Of a DNA stretch of 64,000 bases, positions 10,900 through 20,503 are shown in pieces. Position numbers and translations under genes: made by a program. Below the pieces are notes generated by a model. The model saw nothing but the letters and a program-made list of their open reading frames with translations. It was not told the DNA's origin and searched no databases. The stretch is from Streptomyces lienomycini (GTDB lineage Bacteria > Actinomycetota > Actinomycetes > Streptomycetales > Streptomycetaceae). The stretch lies in the NCBI RefSeq assembly GCF_027947595.1, contig NZ_CP116257.1:62001-126000 (forward strand), read 5' to 3'. The first letter of the stretch is position 1; each line of letters begins with the position of its first letter.

Positions 10900-12156
10900 G
10901 TGACCGAGAGCACTGCCGCGCGCAAGCCGCGACGCAGCGCCGGAAGCAAGGCGGCCGGGACCACCGGCACCAAGGCGGCCGGGACCACCGGCAGCAAGGC
11001 CGGCACCGGCAGCAAGCGCACCACCAGCACCACCCGTACCGCTGCCAGGAAGGGCTCCGAGACGGAGCTGGTGCAGCTGCTGACACCCGAGGGCGAGCGC
11101 GTCGAGCCCGCCAGGAACTCGGCCTACGCCGAGTACGCCTCGTACGTCGCCGACATCACCCCCGACGAGCTGCGCGGCCTGTACCGCGACATGGTGCTCA
11201 CCCGGCGGTTCGACGCCGAGGCCACCGCCCTGCAGCGCCAGGGCGAGCTGGGCCTGTGGGCCTCGCTCCTCGGCCAGGAGGCCGCCCAGATCGGCTCCGG
11301 CCGGGCGACCCGCGAGGACGACTACGTCTTCCCGACCTACCGCGAGCACGGCGTCGCCTGGTGCCGCGGGGTGGACCCGACCAACCTGCTCGGCATGTTC
11401 CGCGGGGTGAACAACGGCGGCTGGGACCCCAACAGCAACAACTTCCACCTGTACACCATCGTCATCGGCTCGCAGGCGCTGCACGCCACGGGCTACGCGA
11501 TGGGCATCGCCAAGGACGGCGCGGACTCCGGTGTGATCGCGTACTTCGGCGACGGCGCCTCCAGCCAGGGCGACGTCAGCGAGGCGTTCAACTTCGCCGC
11601 CGTCTACAACGCCCCCGTGGTGTTCTTCTGCCAGAACAACCAGTGGGCGATCTCCGAGTCCAACGAGAAGCAGACCCGTGTGCCGCTCTACCAGCGTGCC
11701 CAGGGCTTCGGCTTCCCCGGTGTCCGCGTCGACGGCAACGACGTCCTCGCCTCCCTCGCGGTCACCCGCTGGGCCCTGGACCGCGCCCGGCGCGGCGAGG
11801 GTCCGGCGCTGATCGAGGCCTACACGTACCGCATGGGCGCCCACACCACCTCGGACGACCCCTCCCGCTACCGGCACGACGACGAGCGGGCCGCGTGGGA
11901 GGCGAAGGACCCGATCCTGCGCCTTCGCCGTTTCCTGGAGTCCGCAAACCACGCGGACGAGGGATTCTTCGGGGAACTGGAGGCGGAGAGCGAGGCGTTG
12001 GGCAAACGAGTGCGCGAAGTGGTCCGTGCCATGCCCGACCCGGACCGGTTCGCGATGTTCGAGCACGCGTACGCGGACGGGCACGCGCTCGTCGACGAGG
12101 AGCGCGCGCAGTTCGCCGCCTACCAGGCGTCGTTCGCAGAGGCAGAGGGGGTCTGA
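10900..12156 (+). CDS. bkdA: Branched-chain 2-oxoacid / pyruvate dehydrogenase E1 alpha
   Basis: Thiamin-diphosphate E1 alpha subunit, 418 aa. The TPP motif starts at GDGASSQGDVSEAFNFAAVY and ends with QNN; YRMGAHTTSDDPSRYR is the phosphorylation-loop region of this family. It decarboxylates branched-chain 2-oxoacids from Val/Leu/Ile, feeding primers for branched fatty acids and polyketides; pyruvate is an alternative substrate. It begins with GTG after GACGGAGGA. The first 45 residues are a basic Ala/Gly/Thr/Lys extension with an 8-residue repeat (KAAGTTGT/KAAGTTGS, encoded by a 24-bp repeat at 10948-10995) not needed for the fold. One base separates it from the E1 beta gene. Confidence 0.92.
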   Translation: MTESTAARKPRRSAGSKAAGTTGTKAAGTTGSKAGTGSKRTTSTTRTAARKGSETELVQLLTPEGERVEPARNSAYAEYASYVADITPDELRGLYRDMVLTRRFDAEATALQRQGELGLWASLLGQEAAQIGSGRATREDDYVFPTYREHGVAWCRGVDPTNLLGMFRGVNNGGWDPNSNNFHLYTIVIGSQALHATGYAMGIAKDGADSGVIAYFGDGASSQGDVSEAFNFAAVYNAPVVFFCQNNQWAISESNEKQTRVPLYQRAQGFGFPGVRVDGNDVLASLAVTRWALDRARRGEGPALIEAYTYRMGAHTTSDDPSRYRHDDERAAWEAKDPILRLRRFLESANHADEGFFGELEAESEALGKRVREVVRAMPDPDRFAMFEHAYADGHALVDEERAQFAAYQASFAEAEGV

Positions 12157-12157
12157 C

Positions 12158-13138
<981 letters not shown>

Positions 13139-13147
13139 GGAGGGGGC

Positions 13148-14584
13148 GTGACGACGATGACGGACAGTTCCGTGCGCGAGTTCAAGATGCCCGACGTGGG
13201 CGAGGGGCTCACCGAGGCCGAGATCCTCAAGTGGTACGTCCAGCCCGGTGACACCGTCACCGACGGACAGGTGGTGTGCGAGGTCGAGACGGCCAAGGCC
13301 GCCGTCGAGCTGCCCATCCCCTACGACGGCGTGGTCCGCGAGCTGCACTTCCCCGAGGGCACCACCGTCGACGTGGGCACGTCGATCATCGCGGTGGCCG
13401 TCGGTGGCGGTGCGGCGGCCGCCGCCGAGCCGGCGCAGGAGGCCGTGGCGGACACCCCGGCCACCACCGAGGCGGACGAACCCAAGCCCGAGGGCCGCCA
13501 GCCGGTCCTGGTCGGGTACGGCGTGTCCACCTCCTCGACCAAGCGCCGACCCCGCAAGGGCGCGGAGGCTCCGGCCGCCGCACCCGAGGCGTCGGCGGCG
13601 GTCCAGGCCGAGCTGAACGGCCACGGACCCGCGGCGCCCGCGGCACCGGCCGCCCCGGTCACCGGGGACCGCCCGCTGGCGAAGCCGCCGGTGCGCAAGC
13701 TGGCCAAGGACCTCGGCGTCGACCTGGCGACCGTGGCGCCCTCGGGACCGGACGGCATCATCACCCGCGAGGACGTCCACGCGGCGGTGTCGGCCCGAAC
13801 CGGGGCGCCGGAGCCGGAGGCGGCCCCCGCGGCCGTCGCGCCCGCCCCGTCCCCGACGGCGGCGCCGACCTCGTACGACACGGCGCGCGAGACCCGCGTC
13901 CCGGTCAAGGGTGTCCGCAAGGCGACGGCGGCGGCGATGGTCGGCTCGGCGTTCACGGCGCCGCACGTCACCGAGTTCGTGACGGTCGACGTGACGCGCA
14001 CGATGAAGCTGGTCGAGGAGCTGAAGCAGGACAAGGAGTACACGGGCCTGCGGGTCAACCCGCTCCTGCTGATCGCCAAGGCGCTGCTGGTCGCGATCAG
14101 GCGCAACCCGGACGTCAACGCGTCCTGGGACGAGGCCGCCCAGGAGATCGTGGTCAAGCACTACGTCAACCTGGGCATCGCCGCCGCCACCCCGCGGGGC
14201 CTGATCGTGCCGAACATCAAGGACGCCCACGCCCAGACGCTGCCGCAGCTGGCGGGTTCGCTGGGCGAGCTGGTGTCGACGGCCAGGGAGGGCAGGACCT
14301 CCCCGGCCGCCATGCAGGGCGGCACGGTGACCATCACCAACGTCGGCGTCTTCGGCGTCGACACCGGTACGCCGATCCTGAACCCGGGCGAGTCCGCGAT
14401 CCTCGCGGTCGGTGCGATCAAGCTCCAGCCGTGGGTCCACAAGGGCAAGGTGAAGCCGCGTCAGGTGACCACCCTCGCGCTGAGCTTCGACCACCGCCTG
14501 GTCGACGGCGAGCTGGGCTCCAAGGTCCTCGCCGACGTGGCGGCGGTCCTGGAGCAGCCGAAGCGGTTGATCAGCTGGGCGTGA
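13148..14584 (+). CDS. bkdC: Dihydrolipoamide acyltransferase E2
   Basis: E2 core of the complex, 478 aa. The lipoyl domain carries its lipoate-accepting Lys50 in VETAKAAVELP. A Pro/Ala linker is followed by the peripheral-subunit binding domain (RKLAKDLGVDLATVAPSGPDG). The catalytic domain ends with SFDHRLVDGELG, holding the active-site His and Asp of the DHXXXDG motif. It transfers branched acyl groups to CoA. The E3 subunit is not encoded here. GTG start 9 bases after E1 beta, with GGAGGGGG as ribosome site. A strong terminator ends the operon. Confidence 0.94.
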   Translation: MTTMTDSSVREFKMPDVGEGLTEAEILKWYVQPGDTVTDGQVVCEVETAKAAVELPIPYDGVVRELHFPEGTTVDVGTSIIAVAVGGGAAAAAEPAQEAVADTPATTEADEPKPEGRQPVLVGYGVSTSSTKRRPRKGAEAPAAAPEASAAVQAELNGHGPAAPAAPAAPVTGDRPLAKPPVRKLAKDLGVDLATVAPSGPDGIITREDVHAAVSARTGAPEPEAAPAAVAPAPSPTAAPTSYDTARETRVPVKGVRKATAAAMVGSAFTAPHVTEFVTVDVTRTMKLVEELKQDKEYTGLRVNPLLLIAKALLVAIRRNPDVNASWDEAAQEIVVKHYVNLGIAAATPRGLIVPNIKDAHAQTLPQLAGSLGELVSTAREGRTSPAAMQGGTVTITNVGVFGVDTGTPILNPGESAILAVGAIKLQPWVHKGKVKPRQVTTLALSFDHRLVDGELGSKVLADVAAVLEQPKRLISWA

Positions 14585-14611
14585 AGGCTGCGACCCGGGT
14601 AGGTTCATGAC

Positions 14612-14650
14612 GGGAGGGGCGCCGCAAGTTGGAGTTGCGACGCCCCTCCC
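14612..14650. terminator. Bidirectional hairpin terminator
   Basis: GGGAGGGGCG arm pairs with CGCCCCTCCC around a smaller GCAA/TTGC helix. It is placed between the E2 gene and the convergent antirepressor-like gene. Confidence 0.8.
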
Positions 14651-14667
14651 TCTGTGTCGTGCCGGGG

Positions 14668-15645
14668 TCAGACCTGGTGCAGTACGTACACCGGTGCGCC
14701 GTCCTCGGTCCCGCCCCGTGAGCGGATGCAGGCGTGCGTGCGCAGCAGCCGGAGGCATTCGTTGACCCGGCGCACGGAGAGCCCCGTGCGGGCGGCGATC
14801 GACTCCAGCGGTTCCCTCAGCTCACCCTTCTCGACGAGCACCGGGGCGATGACCAGGGCGACCGTCCACACGTCCTCCGTCATGGACAGGCGCTGCCGCC
14901 AGTCGGCCAGTACGGACTCCGTGGTCGCGACCGGGGCGAGGTGACCGCGGGGCACCCCCTGGTGGAGGACGAGGGTGTCGAACCGGTCCGCGATGCGTTC
15001 CAGCGCCCGCACCATGGCCTGCTGCACGGCGAGGGTCGCCTGCTGGGTGGCGAGGGTGGCCTGCTGCGTGGACAGCATCTCCCGCTGCAACGCGATCGAC
15101 GTGCGTTGCCCCTCGGCCAGTTGCTCGTCCAGTTGCAGATTGTGCGCCTCCAGCCGGACGATCGCCTCGGCCACCTGGTCCGGCATGGCGTAGGCCACGG
15201 GGGCGCCGGGTCCGGCGGGCTGCACCTCGGCCTCGTCCAGCGAGTACGAACCCTCGCGCTGCACGGTCTCGATGACTTCGGCGACCCACTGCTTGAAGGG
15301 GGCGCAGGCCGGTTTGGTGCAGGCGTTGACGAGGAGGACGAGGCCTTGCAGCGAGATCACGTGCAAGTCTCGGCGCCACCCCCTACCTGCGGGAACGCTG
15401 AGACCGTAACTTCCAGTTACGGTCTCGAGCAATTCTCGGTGCTCGTCGGGAACGTGGTCGGTGAGTGCCTTTCGAGAGTTGCTGTGCCCGAGTTCCTTGC
15501 ACACGTCCACCGCCGGAAACCAGTGGCTTCCGTCCGGCATGGTCAGCCGTCGCACTCGGGCGCCGGTGGCCGCGTACACGAAGTCGCCGGCGTCGATCGC
15601 CTCGTGTCGCGCGCCGGAGTTCTGTCGCTTGCTGGGTTCGTTCAT
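14668..15645 (-). CDS. BRO-N / phage antirepressor-like protein
   Basis: A 325-aa protein with an N-terminal BRO domain: FVYAATGARVRRLTMPDGSHW, then FPAVDVCKELGHSNSRKALTDHV and ISLQGLVLLVNACTKPACAPFKQWVAEVI. The middle is a heptad-like Gln/Leu-rich coiled coil (about 175-215, repeats of LSTQQATLATQQ). The C-terminal third looks like a winged helix (SIAARTGLSVRRVNECLRLLRTH). BRO proteins are DNA-binding antirepressors of phages; here it stands alone among core genes with no other phage gene. ATG follows GGAGGTGG. A GGTTC-N8-GAACC dyad overlaps the start codon and may allow autoregulation. Confidence 0.8.
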   Translation of the reverse strand: MNEPSKRQNSGARHEAIDAGDFVYAATGARVRRLTMPDGSHWFPAVDVCKELGHSNSRKALTDHVPDEHRELLETVTGSYGLSVPAGRGWRRDLHVISLQGLVLLVNACTKPACAPFKQWVAEVIETVQREGSYSLDEAEVQPAGPGAPVAYAMPDQVAEAIVRLEAHNLQLDEQLAEGQRTSIALQREMLSTQQATLATQQATLAVQQAMVRALERIADRFDTLVLHQGVPRGHLAPVATTESVLADWRQRLSMTEDVWTVALVIAPVLVEKGELREPLESIAARTGLSVRRVNECLRLLRTHACIRSRGGTEDGAPVYVLHQV

Positions 15646-15791
15646 GTGAACCACCTCCGTCGCGGAACGTAGGGCCCAGGCATGGGCATATGCCAGCCAG
15701 CCCGCGCAGGTTCACGACTGCGAGCGAAGATGATCGAAAGCCCTGCCGGAGGCCACGAGCGCGTGTATGGGGCGGCCCCGGGGCCGTTGGG

Positions 15792-16781
15792 TCAGCTCCG
15801 GGTCCGGTCCGTGCGCAGGGCGTTGAGCAGGGCCGCGCCGCGTTCGGCGTCGTCGACGCTCACCGCGAAGTCGCTCCGGCGGCCCCGGGGCCGTATGACC
15901 AGGCACTCTCCGGCGCGCAGCATCACCGTGGTGCCGAGGCCGCTGAGGCGGTAGCCCCAGCCGCCGACCTGGGAGGGGCTGCGGACCTCCATCCGCGCCG
16001 TGTCGATGTCGCCGGGGGCCCAGCGGCGTCCGGGCCAGCCGAGCGGGCCGAAGGAGACCTCCAGGCCGCGCTCGGAGACGCGGGCCTGGACCGAGGAGAA
16101 GACCGCGCAGGCCAGGGACGCGGCGCCGCAGCCGGCGAACAGTGCCCACAGGGTGCCCGGGGCGGCCAGGCCGCCGGCCAGGGCGACGAGCGCGCCCACG
16201 GCGACCAGGCCGATCGCGGCCGCGAGCAGTTGGAGCCGGGGGTTGGCGGTCCGGGAGAACCAGACCAGTCGTCGGCCCTTCGGGATGTCCAGCGCGGGAG
16301 CGCCGCCGCCGGGCGTCGTGCCGTCGTCCGGGGCGCCGCGGTGCCGGGTGGCGAGCAGCCATCCGGCCACGCCCGCCAGGACGGCCCCGGTGAGGATGGC
16401 GACGACCCAGGCGCTGGGCTGACGGGCCTCGTGCCAGTCCGTGCGGTCGAGGTTGGCGCGGACGATCGCGGCCTGTGCGCCGGTCAGGACGACGCCCAGG
16501 GGCAGCAGGGTCACGGCGATCCACAGACGGGCCGCCGGTCCCGCCCGCATCGACGGGACGGTGACCGCCACCGCCGTCACCAGCCAGATCAGCGCGGGGA
16601 CGAGGGACGCCGCCCACAGGGGCATCGAACCGTCGGGGGCGTCGCCGTCCAGGCCCCAGTGGGTGCCCAGCCGGTCGGGCAGTCGGTCCCGCGCCCAGAG
16701 AGGCAGCCCGGCGAGAACGGCCGTGACGCCGACCGTCCAGACCGCCGCCGTCGTACGCCTCGCCGCTGTCGTGTTCCTCAT
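15792..16781 (-). CDS. DUF1648-type membrane protein
   Basis: A 329-aa membrane protein with an N-terminal DUF1648-like segment (LPLWARDRLPDRLGTHWGLDGDAPDGSMP) and about six helices in two groups, followed by a soluble PH-like C-terminal region. Its ATG overlaps the stop of the GntR gene by 4 bases (ATGA). GntR/YtrA-DUF1648 operons are common in Gram-positives and often respond to cell-envelope stress; the role of this one is unknown. Confidence 0.8.
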   Translation of the reverse strand: MRNTTAARRTTAAVWTVGVTAVLAGLPLWARDRLPDRLGTHWGLDGDAPDGSMPLWAASLVPALIWLVTAVAVTVPSMRAGPAARLWIAVTLLPLGVVLTGAQAAIVRANLDRTDWHEARQPSAWVVAILTGAVLAGVAGWLLATRHRGAPDDGTTPGGGAPALDIPKGRRLVWFSRTANPRLQLLAAAIGLVAVGALVALAGGLAAPGTLWALFAGCGAASLACAVFSSVQARVSERGLEVSFGPLGWPGRRWAPGDIDTARMEVRSPSQVGGWGYRLSGLGTTVMLRAGECLVIRPRGRRSDFAVSVDDAERGAALLNALRTDRTRS

Positions 16782-17125
16782 GGCATCCCCCTGATCATGT
16801 CGACGAGATCGGTCCTGCTGTAGCCCAGCCGGGCCGCCTCGGCGACCAGTTCCCGTACCCGGATCTGCAGTTCGGAGTGCGGTCGGGCGCCCTCGGCCAC
16901 CGTCACCCCCCGGCCCCGGCGGAACTCGAGCAGGCCCTCGTCGCGCAGGCCGCGCAGTGCGCGCAGCACGGTGTTGACGTTGACGTCCAGGGCCTCGGAG
17001 AGGTCGCGGGCCGAGGGCAGGCGGTCCCCGGGGGCGCACTCCCCTTCGGCGACGGCGCGTCGGACGGCGCCGGCCACCTGTTCGTGCAGGGGGCGGGTGT
17101 CGGTCTTGTCCAGACTCAGCAGCAT
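16778..17125 (-). CDS. GntR-family regulator, YtrA subfamily
   Basis: A 115-aa repressor-type protein. The winged helix is RPLHEQVAGAVRRAVAEG through DRLPSARDLSEALDVNVNTV and RALRGLRDEGLLEFRRGRG; a short dimerisation tail follows, as in the YtrA subfamily. It is the first gene of a two-gene operon with the DUF1648 protein. A long dyad covers its start codon, so autoregulation is likely and the transcript may be leaderless. Confidence 0.9.
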   Translation of the reverse strand: MLLSLDKTDTRPLHEQVAGAVRRAVAEGECAPGDRLPSARDLSEALDVNVNTVLRALRGLRDEGLLEFRRGRGVTVAEGARPHSELQIRVRELVAEAARLGYSRTDLVDMIRGMP

Positions 17126-17149
17126 GGTGCTAATGAAACTATCACCATG
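17123..17149. promoter_or_regulatory. Candidate GntR operator over the start codon
   Basis: Dyad CATGGTGCTA / TATCACCATG around ATGAAAC. The outer seven bases of each arm are perfect complements and the TA pairs match; one position differs. It includes the ATG of the GntR gene, an arrangement known for YtrA-type autorepressors. Confidence 0.6.
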
Positions 17150-17182
17150 TGCTTCATCGGTCGAGGGGAGCCGGCGCAGCGA

Positions 17183-17214
17183 GAAGGGCCCGTCGCGTCG
17201 GCGGCGGGCCCTTC
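17183..17214. terminator. Hairpin terminator of the DD-peptidase gene
   Basis: Stem GAAGGGCCCGTCGC / GCGGCGGGCCCTTC with one wobble pair and a GTCG loop, 24 bases beyond the DD-peptidase stop codon. Confidence 0.8.
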
Positions 17215-17237
17215 GTGGAGGTGCGGTGGTGTGCGGG

Positions 17238-18233
17238 TTACTTCGTGAACGCGTAGTTCATGAGCTTGGTGGCGTCCTTGGCGCGCTGCGTCGACGACGA
17301 GGACGCCAGTACCGTGCCGATCACCGTCTTCCCCTTCCGGGTCGCGGCGAAGACCAGGCAGTACTTGGCCTCCGGCCCCGACCCGGTCTTGACGCCGATC
17401 GCCCCGCTGTAACTGCCGAGCAGCGTGTTGGTGTTGGTCCAGGGCGCCATCGTGCGGGTGCCGCCCTTCTTGGTCGTCGTCCTCGCCGTGTACTTCCTGG
17501 TTTTGACGACGGTGCGGAAGGTGGAGTTCTTCATGGCGCTGCTCGCGAGCCTGGTGAGGTCGCGCGGCGTGGAGTAGTTCTTGCCGTTGCCGATGCCGTC
17601 GAACGAGTCGAAGTGCGTGTTCTTCAGGCCGAGGCTCTTGGCGGTCGCGTTCATCTTGCCGATGAAGGACTTCACGCGCGCCGCCCGGGTCCTGCCCGAG
17701 CCGAACTTGTCGGCCAGCGCGTACGCGGCGTCGCAGCCGGAGGGCAGCATCAGCCCGTACAGCAGCTGGCGGACCGTCACCTTGTCGCCGACGATCAGGC
17801 GGGCGGAGGAGGCGTTCTTCGACACGATGTAGTCGCTGTACGCCATCTGGATCGTGACCTTGGCGTCCAGGTTCAGCTTCGGCTGGGAGAGCACGACCTT
17901 GGCGGTCATGATCTTGGTCGTGGAACCGGTGGACCGCTTGGTGTCGGCGGCCTTGGTGTAGAGCGCCCTGCCGTTCGCGTCGTTCATCACGAAGCCGCCC
18001 TTGGCGGCGACCGAGGGCGCGGCGGCGGCCCGCGCGGGAGCGGCGGCGGCCCGTTCGGGTGCGGCGGCGGCCCGTTCGGGTGCGGCGGCGGCCCGTTCGG
18101 GTGCGGCGGCGGCCCGTTCGGGTGCGGCGGCCTGCGCGGGCGCGGTGGCGAGGGCTCCGGTGGCGAGTACGGCGCCGCCGGTCAGGGCGGCGGCGACGGC
18201 CCTGCGAAGGCGGAGGCCCGAAATGGTGTTCAT
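17238..18233 (-). CDS. D-alanyl-D-alanine carboxypeptidase/transpeptidase, S11 (K15-like)
   Basis: Exported penicillin-binding protein of 331 aa acting on peptidoglycan stem peptides. It has a Sec signal peptide (to about APAQA, residue 35). Catalytic motifs are STTK (Ser104-Lys107), SGC (165-167) and KTG (282-284). The second motif SGC replaces the usual SGN and is the hallmark of the Streptomyces K15 DD-transpeptidase, so a mainly transpeptidase-like, low-carboxypeptidase enzyme is likely. Between signal and catalytic domain are four AAAPERA repeats, probably a wall spacer. No C-terminal amphipathic anchor is evident. A CATAAT (reverse strand, 18250-18255) is a candidate -10. Confidence 0.93.
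   Translation of the reverse strand: MNTISGLRLRRAVAAALTGGAVLATGALATAPAQAAAPERAAAAPERAAAAPERAAAAPERAAAAPARAAAAPSVAAKGGFVMNDANGRALYTKAADTKRSTGSTTKIMTAKVVLSQPKLNLDAKVTIQMAYSDYIVSKNASSARLIVGDKVTVRQLLYGLMLPSGCDAAYALADKFGSGRTRAARVKSFIGKMNATAKSLGLKNTHFDSFDGIGNGKNYSTPRDLTRLASSAMKNSTFRTVVKTRKYTARTTTKKGGTRTMAPWTNTNTLLGSYSGAIGVKTGSGPEAKYCLVFAATRKGKTVIGTVLASSSSTQRAKDATKLMNYAFTK
18019..18123 (-). repeat. 21-bp tandem coding repeat (AAAPERA) in the DD-peptidase
   Basis: Four exact 21-bp copies (18040-18123) encode AAAPERA; a fifth, imperfect copy (AAAPARA) lies at 18019-18039. Copy number should vary between strains. Confidence 0.9.
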
Positions 18234-18444
18234 TGAGTTGATTACCCCGATTATGGTGAAGTCCCCTGGTGTGCGGCCGCGTTGTGGTCGATGGAGCTCG
18301 GGCCGCGTCAGTGCGACCCGTGAAGGGCGCGATTGGTTGCGCGGCGCGGCGCGGGACGGCTCAGGATCCCCCTGGCGGGTGACCGGATGTCCGGATGGTG
18401 GACCGGAGCCCCTCTTGCGTCCCTGTTGTATCTATCCTGTCGGC

Positions 18445-19095
18445 ATGACCACGGCAGTGAAGCAACCCCCCGCGGCGGACCGCGTCTACACCCACGTCAA
18501 GCAGGGCGTCCTCGACCGTCACTACGAGGGCGGGACGCTGCTCACCGAGGGGGAGCTGGCCGAGGCGGTGGGCGTCTCCCGCACGCCGGTGCGCGAGGCG
18601 CTGCTCCGCCTGGAGGCCGAGGGGCTGATCCGGCTCTACCCGAAGAAGGGCGCGCTGGTCCTGTCCGTCTCCGCGCAGGAGATCGCGGACGTGGTGGAGA
18701 CCCGGCTGCTGGTCGAGACGCACGCGGCGCGGAAGGCCGTGCCCGCCCCGCCCGGGCTCGTCGAACGGCTGGAGGAGCTGCTCGCCCGGCAGCAGGAGCA
18801 GGCCGCGGCGGGTGACTTCGCCGGCGCCTCCGTCACCGACCGCTGCTTCCACGCCGAGATCGTCCGCAGCGGCGGCAACGAGATCCTCTCCCGCCTCTAC
18901 GACCAGCTCCGCGACCGCCAGCTGCGCATGGGCGTCGCCGTCATGCACTCCCACCCCGACCGGATCGCCCACACCCTCGCCGAGCACGAGGAGATCCTCG
19001 ACGCGCTGCGCTCCGGGGACGCGGAGGCGGCCGTCGGCGTGGTGGTCCGGCACGTGGGCTGGTTCTCGCACCTGGCCCGGGGGGAGGTCCGATGA
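18445..19095 (+). CDS. GntR-family regulator with FCD domain
   Basis: A FadR-type regulator of 216 aa. The N-terminal wHTH is seen in GGTLLTEGELAEAVGVSRTPV and EALLRLEAEGLIRLYPKKGA. The helical FCD effector domain has metal-ligand-like residues in FHAEIVRSGGNEIL and EHEEILDALRSGD with a final His. It overlaps the MFS gene by ATGA and presumably controls that transporter. No ribosome site precedes the ATG, but TATCCT lies 6 bases upstream (18433-18438), so the mRNA may be leaderless. Confidence 0.9.
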   Translation: MTTAVKQPPAADRVYTHVKQGVLDRHYEGGTLLTEGELAEAVGVSRTPVREALLRLEAEGLIRLYPKKGALVLSVSAQEIADVVETRLLVETHAARKAVPAPPGLVERLEELLARQQEQAAAGDFAGASVTDRCFHAEIVRSGGNEILSRLYDQLRDRQLRMGVAVMHSHPDRIAHTLAEHEEILDALRSGDAEAAVGVVVRHVGWFSHLARGEVR

Positions 19096-20402
19096 GCACG
19101 GCCACCTCGGCCGGCCGCGTCCTGCCCGGCGATCCTCCGGGCGGCCGGCGGGCGATCGCCGTGTGGGGCGTCGGCGTGTCCGTCTACTTCGTCGCGGTCA
19201 TCTTCCGTACGTCCCTCGGGGTCGCCGGTCTCGACGCGGCGGACCGCTTCCACGTCAACGCCTCCGCGCTGTCCACCTTCTCCATCCTCCAGCTGCTGGT
19301 CTACGCCGGCATGCAGATACCCGTCGGCCTGCTGGTCGACCGGCTCGGCACCAAGAAGGTGCTGGGTATCGGCGTCGTGCTGTTCACCGCCGGGCAGCTG
19401 GGCTTCGCCTTCTCCCCGTCGTACGGCACGGCGCTGGCCTCGCGCGCGCTGCTGGGCTGCGGTGACGCGATGACGTTCATCAGCGTGCTGCGGCTGGGCA
19501 CCCGCTGGTTCCCGGCCCGGCGCGGGCCGATGGTCGCCCAGCTCGCCGGCCTGGTCGGCATGGCGGGCAACCTGGTCTCCACCCTGGTCCTCGCCCGGTT
19601 GCTGCACGGCATCGGCTGGACCGCGGCGTTCGCGGGCAGCGCGCTGGCGGGCGCGGTCGTCTTCGTCCTGCTGCTGCTCTTCCTCAAGGACCACCCCGAG
19701 GGGCACGAGCCGGAGCCGCTGCCGCACCAGGGGGCCGCCTACGTACGGCGGCAGATCGCCCGGTCCTGGCGGGAGCCGGGGACGCGGCTCGGACTGTGGG
19801 TGCACTTCACCACCCAGTTCCCGGCGATGGTGTTCCTGCTGCTGTGGGGGATGCCGTTCCTGGTCGAGGCGCAGGGGCTGTCCCGGGCCACGGCCGGCAC
19901 ACTGCTCACCCTCGTCGTGCTGTCCAACATGGCGGTCGGCCTGGCCTACGGCCAGATCATCGCCCGGCACCACGCGGCCCGGCTGCCGCTGGCGCTCGGC
20001 ACGGTGGGCGCGACGGCCCTCCTGTGGGCGACGACGCTGGCCTACCCGGCCGAGCACGCCCCGATGTGGCTGCTGGTGGTGCTGTGCACCGTGCTGGGTG
20101 CGTGCGGGCCGGCGTCGATGATCGGCTTCGACTTCGCGCGGCCGGCGAACCCGCCGGAGCGGCAGGGGACGGCGTCCGGGATCACCAACATGGGGGGCTT
20201 CGTGGCGTCGATGACCACGTTGTTCGCGGTGGGGGTGCTGCTGGACGCGACGGGGGACGACTACACCGTCGCCTTCTCGTCCGTGTTCGTGCTCCAGGCG
20301 CTCGGCGTCACGCAGATCCTGCGGCTGCGGAAGCGGGCCGCGCTGCGGGAGCGGGAGCGGTTGGTGGCGAGCCGGGTGGAGACGGTGCACGTGCCGGTGT
20401 AG
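19092..20402 (+). CDS. MFS transporter
   Basis: Twelve-helix major facilitator, 436 aa. The motif-A-like loop GLLVDRLGTKKVLGIGVVLF follows helix 2, and the central loop (EGHEPEPLPHQGAAYVRRQI) divides two six-helix halves. Substrate cannot be read from sequence; the coupled GntR/FCD regulator suggests an organic acid or sugar acid. Its ATG overlaps the regulator's stop. An interspersed hairpin element follows. Confidence 0.9.
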   Translation: MSTATSAGRVLPGDPPGGRRAIAVWGVGVSVYFVAVIFRTSLGVAGLDAADRFHVNASALSTFSILQLLVYAGMQIPVGLLVDRLGTKKVLGIGVVLFTAGQLGFAFSPSYGTALASRALLGCGDAMTFISVLRLGTRWFPARRGPMVAQLAGLVGMAGNLVSTLVLARLLHGIGWTAAFAGSALAGAVVFVLLLLFLKDHPEGHEPEPLPHQGAAYVRRQIARSWREPGTRLGLWVHFTTQFPAMVFLLLWGMPFLVEAQGLSRATAGTLLTLVVLSNMAVGLAYGQIIARHHAARLPLALGTVGATALLWATTLAYPAEHAPMWLLVVLCTVLGACGPASMIGFDFARPANPPERQGTASGITNMGGFVASMTTLFAVGVLLDATGDDYTVAFSSVFVLQALGVTQILRLRKRAALRERERLVASRVETVHVPV

Positions 20403-20417
20403 GCACCCGGCGTGGGT

Positions 20418-20493
20418 GCGGGGCCGGACTGGGGGCTGCCGCCCCCAGGCCCCGCGTCGGCCCGAACGGCCCCGTCCTCACATGCCGGACGGG
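20418..20493. repeat. Interspersed hairpin element acting as terminator
   Basis: Two hairpins: GCGGGGCC...GGCCCCGC enclosing CTGGGGGC-TGCC-GCCCCCAG (20418-20455), then CCCGTCC...GGACGGG (20471-20493). The composite resembles a widespread Streptomyces intergenic repeat that I recall from many genomes. It lies between convergent genes and should terminate both. Confidence 0.7.
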
Positions 20494-20503
20494 TTGGAAG
20501 GAC

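Noticed and set aside
18019..18123. CRISPR-like or minisatellite array
   Set aside because: Contiguous in-frame coding repeats inside the DD-peptidase.
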